In this document: positions 59,076 to 64,000 of the stretch, in pieces | Layout: the number at the start of each line of letters is the position of its first letter | Numbering within the stretch: the stretch's first letter is position 1 | NCBI GenBank assembly: GCA_035222895.1 | Contig: JAVYIG010000172.1 | Location: 496,001 to 560,000, forward strand | DNA: 64,000 nucleotides | From: Strongylocentrotus droebachiensis | Lineage: Eukaryota; Echinodermata; Echinoidea; Camarodonta; Strongylocentrotidae | Direction: 5' to 3' | The notes under the pieces: generated by a model | Told to the model about the DNA's origin: nothing | The model's database searches: none | What the model saw: only the letters and a program-made list of their open reading frames with translations | Program-made: the position numbers and the translations under genes

Positions 59076-60656
59076 CCAAGATGCAAGATAATAATATATT
59101 TGGGAGCTGTTACAGCTGCTTTTAAATTCCGCCACCAAAGAGGGACCTATTTGTTCGGGAAGTTTTATGAATCCTACATCGATGAGATGTAGCAGATTTT
59201 GATTGTGATATCACACAGAAATATTGAATAAATATTGACATTTGTATTCGCCGGTGTTAAAAAAATAACAGATCTGAGGTAGATCTTATCTGCTTATATG
59301 ACATCTCACGTCTGTTGGAACTAATATCGAAATTAGGTGACGGTCTTATGAGGAAATATTACAAATATAATGAATTAGGCTAACTAGCTGTCAACGCAAT
59401 GTACGTATATCGATATCAGTCAATCTTTCTAATATTAAATCTTTGTCTTCCCTCACCCGTGAAATTGAGGTTGCTCTCCCTTGATATGAGAGGCATGTTA
59501 CACCTTGGGGTATATAGCGATCCAGAAGTTTGGTAAATAGATTACAGAAATGTCAGCATCAATCACTTATTCTTTAAATGCTTTTCTGTGGACTGTTATG
59601 TTCGAATGCTTGATTAATGGAAGCACTCGGGTATTTTTCAGGAAATTAGATTTCTTTCATGAGATCAATAAGTAAAGAAAATCGATTGCTTGCAGGCTCC
59701 ATCTAACATTTAATCTATACTTCCCACAGAAAGCGGGACGTCATGAAAAAAGTCACATCTATGAGGTGATGTCGTACGCTAACGGGTGTTGATAGCGACT
59801 TCCGACCAATAATGCGCAATGGGCGCACTCTGTCTGAGCGATGCATAACGCGCGAGCCCGGAATCGCATTTTCTGATTGGCTACATCGTATGCATACATA
59901 AGTTTATTTTAGTTACATTATCTTCAAACGGTAGAGGAATTAAAAACGTGACATAAACAGTGTTTGGTTGCTTTGTACTATATTTGACCTGACTGCTAAG
60001 AAAACATGTGTGTGTTTATATATAAGCAAGCAGGGAGGCATTGGCTCTAAATCCTCTCCAAAGGACTTGGTAATGATGATAAATGCTTACATAGCTTTCG
60101 TGAAAGATAACTTTTTAGTTTTATTTATCCAAGCAGATGTATATAGTAAAAATCAAAAGAAAATAAATACAAATTACATCATTTTGAAGTTAAATCATTT
60201 ACAAATCAAAAGTAATTTCGTACATTTTCTTTTTCATCCAAAACAGTATACACAAGAACAATACTCAAAATATACATACTTGTTCTTTTTGTCATACATT
60301 TTTAAAATCTAACAATGCTTTTTACACAAAAAGTAACACGCTTTGAATAAAACATAGTATTACCCTTCAAGATTGAGAGTTGCAGAAAATCACACACACA
60401 CACACACACCCACAAAACAAAAGACATCCCGTCTTTTCCACCCCACATCCATATATAAATATAGTCAAACAAACACACAACGCCCTCATACACCCAATTC
60501 CTATTGCACTGATAATGTGCATCTAATTCAGTTTCTTTCTATCAGCAGGGCCAAGTAGGTAGACCTAATTATGAATGTGACAACTGTAGAACATAATAAT
60601 GCAAACTTTAGAGGCTACATCTAAAGATCGATACATATTACTGCACCGTTTCATGT
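59076..60656. other. Intergenic region between the receptor remnant and receptor 3
   Basis: AT-rich, with a CA microsatellite near 60391-60411. No gene or clear element recognised. Confidence 0.65.
60391..60411. repeat. (CA)n microsatellite
   Basis: Short uninterrupted CA run. Confidence 0.85.
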
Positions 60657-61916
60657 TTATTTCCGGTACCGAAGTATCTTCAGGATGGTCTGCCGAATGA
60701 GAGGTTGGGCCATTGCATATGCCATTGGATTAATCAAGCTGTTACTGTATGATATCCAGCGAGCTGTCTCACGGTATTCATTATTAAGATTGATGAAGTT
60801 GTCAGCAGAACTGATAAAATTTATAAGGTTCAAAATGTTGGGTAACCATGTGAATACAAAGGCGAGAATAATAAAAGTCAAGGTCCGCAGTGCTTTTTGA
60901 CTCTCCTTTGAAGAACCACCTTGTCTCCCGTGGTAATTTCGGGTCATCCTGCTTGGTAATGGCGGATTATGGCCATCTGGACGATCACGATCTGAATTCA
61001 CACTGCCTCTTTCTTTTCTATTTTGTTCATCATGACTTATTATTTTGAAGGAAATACTTGGTAGAGTAATGCTTTCTTTTAGCTGAGCAAATAAAACACT
61101 TTCCTCTTTGGTTCTATCTGAAGTCACTTCATCTCTTGAAGCCACACCCTGACTTTGACAAACAGGACGTCCACAATGTCTACTGAACGGCAATTTCTTT
61201 AAACCAGCAGAGACGTGTTTCCGGCCGATATTTATGACCCGGAAGTAAATACGAACGTAAAAGCCGGCTATAATGATAAATGGTAAGGGTAATCTGAGTA
61301 CGGACACCAATATGACAACACCATCATTCAAAGTGTAGTTCGCCCTCCATAAGCCGGATGCTACTTTTAGGTTGTGAGGCTCCATAAAGTCCCAAACAGA
61401 AGATATCATCATCCACACGCCAAATGATATGATCCACGTACCAATATTTACAGTGGTAGCCTTGCGGATCCTCTTTTTCTGGAAATGTTTGATTGAATAA
61501 AAGGTGGCAATGTAACGATCGATGCAAATGACGACTACACCACAGACAGATACGCTTAGTATAGAGTTCTGAAATCCTATAAACAAAATGCTTGGTATCC
61601 GACCGAAGGCCCATGAGTCGTAGAGAAAAATCGTCGAGCGGAGTGGCATGACGATTAGTCCTACAACAAAGTCCGCGATGGCAATGTTCAAGATATAGCA
61701 ATTAATGTAAGTTCGTAGTTTCTTCTCAACGTAGAAAGCTGCCAGGATAAGTTCATTCGTGAAGACCATGAGGCAACAAAGAATCAGTACAAGGAGAAAA
61801 GATACGCTGAACTTAGGTTCACGAATATCTTGAATATTGTCCAACGAAAAGTTATATGAATTTTTCAATACACCATCTGCCATGTCTGTTAAAGTGAAGT
61901 TACCATGTGCCTCCAT
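60657..61916 (-). CDS. Orphan class A GPCR, receptor 3 of the cluster
   Basis: A 419-residue intronless frame from MEAHGNFTLTDMADG. It is the best-preserved member: an extracellular tail with NFT and NFS sequons, then REPKFSVSFLLVLI leading TM1, IAIADFVVGLIVMPLR in TM2, CIDRYIATF after TM3, Trp in TM4, PFIIIAGFYVRIYF in TM5, a long Ser/Arg-rich third loop (about residues 225-345), FTWLPNILNL in TM6 with the toggle Trp, and NSLINPMAYAMA in TM7. It shares QNSILSVSVCGV in TM3 and MAQPLIR after TM7 with receptors 1 and 2, showing recent tandem duplication. Like them it has no cysteine at the TM3 disulfide position or in ECL2 and has Gln at 3.32. Its start defines what receptor 2 has lost. G-protein partner and ligand are unknown. 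Confidence 0.93.
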   Translation of the reverse strand: MEAHGNFTLTDMADGVLKNSYNFSLDNIQDIREPKFSVSFLLVLILCCLMVFTNELILAAFYVEKKLRTYINCYILNIAIADFVVGLIVMPLRSTIFLYDSWAFGRIPSILFIGFQNSILSVSVCGVVVICIDRYIATFYSIKHFQKKRIRKATTVNIGTWIISFGVWMMISSVWDFMEPHNLKVASGLWRANYTLNDGVVILVSVLRLPLPFIIIAGFYVRIYFRVINIGRKHVSAGLKKLPFSRHCGRPVCQSQGVASRDEVTSDRTKEESVLFAQLKESITLPSISFKIISHDEQNRKERGSVNSDRDRPDGHNPPLPSRMTRNYHGRQGGSSKESQKALRTLTFIILAFVFTWLPNILNLINFISSADNFINLNNEYRETARWISYSNSLINPMAYAMAQPLIRQTILKILRYRK

Positions 61917-62407
61917 AATATCAAAATAATAACAATGTTATCGGTCAAACGTAGAAAGACCTTGTAATCCAAGAAATCAGGCAGCACTATTAAACAACTG
62001 TAAGAAAAGGCGCAGTATCACATATCTTGTTTCTTGAATAGGATTTATAATCTATTAGCGCGTCCAGAATGTAGTCCGTTCCACATCACATCATTTTCTG
62101 AAATAAAACTAAACCGCTCTCTCTAGGTAGACCGTGATCACCCCATGTTTCAGCTGTTTGAATACACCAACCTCGTTGTTCCTTCAAACATCTCTCTGTC
62201 GTCTAAAAGCATTATTAGGGACTTTTAGATTGAGTGGACGAGAACACGACGAACGCCAACTGATCATGCGTGTCAACGTACTCAACTGCCCATGTTGACT
62301 ACAATTAGATTAGATTGCACTCGACGATATACATGCATGCAGGAAGTAACACTATGAACATGACAAAGAAAGAGGACAAAATATACAGTTCCTCAATCTA
62401 CTCTCAA

Positions 62408-62712
62408 CAATAGGCCATTTTCGTAATGTAACCACATTTAATGCATAGGTCTTTGTGAAGTGCCTCAATACAAATTATTTCGTTCACCTGATAGGAATAA
62501 TAGTATTTCAATAGTCAGAATGCAACTGCATATATTAAGTGTTGCTAGGTAGGTATAATGTTTGTCCAACCTGGCAACAACTAATGTATGCAGTTAGGAT
62601 TCTGTCTATTGAAATACTTTTATTCTTATCAGGTGAATGAAATAGTTTGTATTGAGGCACTTCACAAAGACCTATGCATTCAATTTGGTTACATTACGAA
62701 AAAGGCCTATTG
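62408..62712. mobile_element. Inner palindrome, 305 bp, inside the left arm
   Basis: Begins caataggccattttcgtaat and ends attacgaaaaaggcctattg. The two halves mirror each other around about 62560 (cctcaatacaaattatttcg against gaaatagtttgtattgagg). It is absent from the right arm, so it is probably a later insertion. Confidence 0.75.
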
Positions 62713-62720
62713 CTGTGGTA

Positions 62721-62823
62721 GAACATCCCTTCACTGCTATTATGTAAAAATGTGTAGAACAGGTGAATATGCACGTGACACCTGTTCTACACATTTGTAC
62801 ATAATAGCAGGGAAGGGATGTTC
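62721..62823. repeat. Inner palindrome, 103 bp
   Basis: gaacatcccttcactgctat faces atagcaggga then agggatgttc, and tgtgtagaacaggtg faces cacctgttctacaca. A related, shorter palindrome sits at 63164-63245 in the right arm. Confidence 0.75.
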
Positions 62824-64000
62824 CTTTGTCTACCTGAGGAACTGTATATTTTATGCGCACGCGGCATATACTAGTACCGTACTAGATTTAGGAAAATCAA
62901 GGTTGACACCCTCTCGATCGCCGACTGAGACGACGTGACGCATGCGCAGTGCCTTAAAATGACGTCACACGTTGCAGTCAAAGCTGTCATTAGGGACTTT
63001 TAGAAATGCACGTCAAGAGCTTTGACTGCAACGTGTGACGTCATTTTAAGGCACTGCGCCTGCGTCACGTGGTCTCAGTCGGCGATCGAGAATGCGTCAA
63101 CCTTGAATTTCCTAAATCTAGTACATGCAATACATACATACATATTGACATTTATAAAGCCCCTTTACATGCTGAAATGTGTAGAACAGGTGTCACATGC
63201 ACCTGTTCTACACATATTTACATATTAGCAGTGAAGGGATGTTCTTTTGTTGAGGGTAGAATGAGGAATGTCCTCTTTCTTTGTCCGTGATGTTTATTGT
63301 GTTACTTCCTGCATGCATATCGTCGAGTGCAATCTAAAAGATTTCTAATTGTAGCCAACATGGGCAGTTAAGTACGTTGACACGCATGATCAGTCGGCGT
63401 TCGTCGTGTTCTCGTTCACTCATTCTAAAAGTCCCTAATGTGCAAATCTAAAAGTCCCTAATGAGGGGACATGAGAGCCTCTCAAGTCGTATTTCCAATG
63501 ATATGAATTGATTTCTTATTGATTATATCAAAGAAAAAATTGTGTACAGACACGCCAGGCATAGACACGCAATGGGTGTTCATGAGTACGAGACAAAGCT
63601 CGGGTCACGAACAACGGTATTAAAATTATTGACAACCAAGAAAGGTTCTACCATCGTTAGTAGTGACCAATATATTAAGTCAATGAATGTGAAAATTGCC
63701 AATGCAAAATGCATAAGAGGATCAAAGGCACACAACTGATCCAGGGGCGACGTTATAGGGGGGAGGAGGTTGCTTCCTATCATATATTTGCTAAACATAC
63801 TCCACCCTCATACAACAGCAAACGACGACGACAACGAAAACAACAACAACAAAATAATATATTTAAAAAGAGGTGACTTTTCAGGCAGAAGGGAGGGGGG
63901 GGGGGGAAATGGGCGATTTCGATTACTATTTCACTGCGAGAAAAATAAATTAAAGGTATTACCTTAAATTAAGAATCCGTTTCTGTTAATTAATTCATAA

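Larger units (their letters stand above)
62208..63462. mobile_element. Nested foldback complex with repeated attagggacttttag ends
   Basis: The 15-bp motif attagggacttttag occurs at 62214-62228 and 62989-63003, and inverted at 63425-63439 and 63448-63462. The left half (62214-62985) and right half (63004-63439) are inverted copies around a centre near 62995. For example gacgtcacacgttgcagtca on the left faces tgactgcaacgtgtgacgtc on the right. Two further palindromes lie inside the left arm (62408-62712 and 62721-62823), and a relative of the second lies in the right arm (63164-63245). The structure suggests a TIR element that inserted next to an inverted partial copy of itself and then received other foldback insertions. 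No transposase. Confidence 0.8.
61917..64000. other. Right-edge intergenic region with nested palindromic element
   Basis: Upstream of receptor 3. The first ~290 bp probably holds its promoter, though no motif was assigned. The rest is the nested inverted-repeat complex (62208-63462), then AT-rich sequence with CAA/GAC triplets (63810-63850) and a G run (63895-63906). No gene recognised. Confidence 0.55.

Overview
The window looks like genomic DNA of an invertebrate deuterostome, most likely an echinoid (sea urchin). This is an inference. The supporting signs are short exons in long AT-rich introns, phase-matched GT-AG (and one GC-AG) introns, many G/C homopolymer and GA/CT tracts, the palindrome TGTACATGTACA scattered through the first 30 kb, many small inverted-repeat transposons, a Penelope-like retroelement, and a tandem cluster of single-exon rhodopsin-type receptors. 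Nothing resembles a prokaryotic operon. I saw no convincing rRNA or tRNA gene and no CRISPR array.

Left third (1-30.2 kb): the 5' part of a minus-strand ABC transporter gene of subfamily A (ABCA1/2/4-like). Five coding exons were found by splice signals and phase: 28551-28616, 18376-18469, 10624-10725, 8333-8514 and 3092-3216. They encode the cytosolic N-terminus, the first membrane helix and the start of the first large exofacial loop. The gene runs off the left edge. A phase clash between the third and fourth exons implies one unseen exon. The introns are packed with mobile DNA: an intact-looking Penelope-like element (14713-17337, plus strand, antisense to the host gene), a large foldback element beside it (13328-14403), a minisatellite-bearing element (18558-19339), and several MITEs.

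Middle (30-49 kb): a single-exon Tctex1-domain gene on the plus strand (32602-33429), divergent from the ABCA gene. Next is a complete seven-exon minus-strand phospholipid phosphatase-related (PLPPR/LPP superfamily) gene, with coding exons between 42902 and 37756 that sum to exactly 345 codons including the stop. A probable 5' UTR exon lies near 48.3 kb. Its active site is intermediate: the C2 and C3 histidines are kept but the C1 lysine is lost.

Right third (50-64 kb): a fresh 341-bp tandem duplication, then a minus-strand cluster of three intronless class A GPCR genes (55310-54015, 58441-57185, 61916-60657) and a decayed fourth receptor (59075-58364). The decayed receptor's TM6 is fused in frame to the TM1 of the second receptor, so that gene now begins in a foreign membrane helix. 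All three receptors lack the usual TM3-ECL2 disulfide cysteines. The right end holds a nested 'palindrome within palindrome' element (62208-63462).

The genes are not a functional pathway. They are independent eukaryotic genes with their own promoters. The local features of most interest are the receptor-cluster rearrangement, the partly retained phosphatase active site, and the foldback and Penelope elements.
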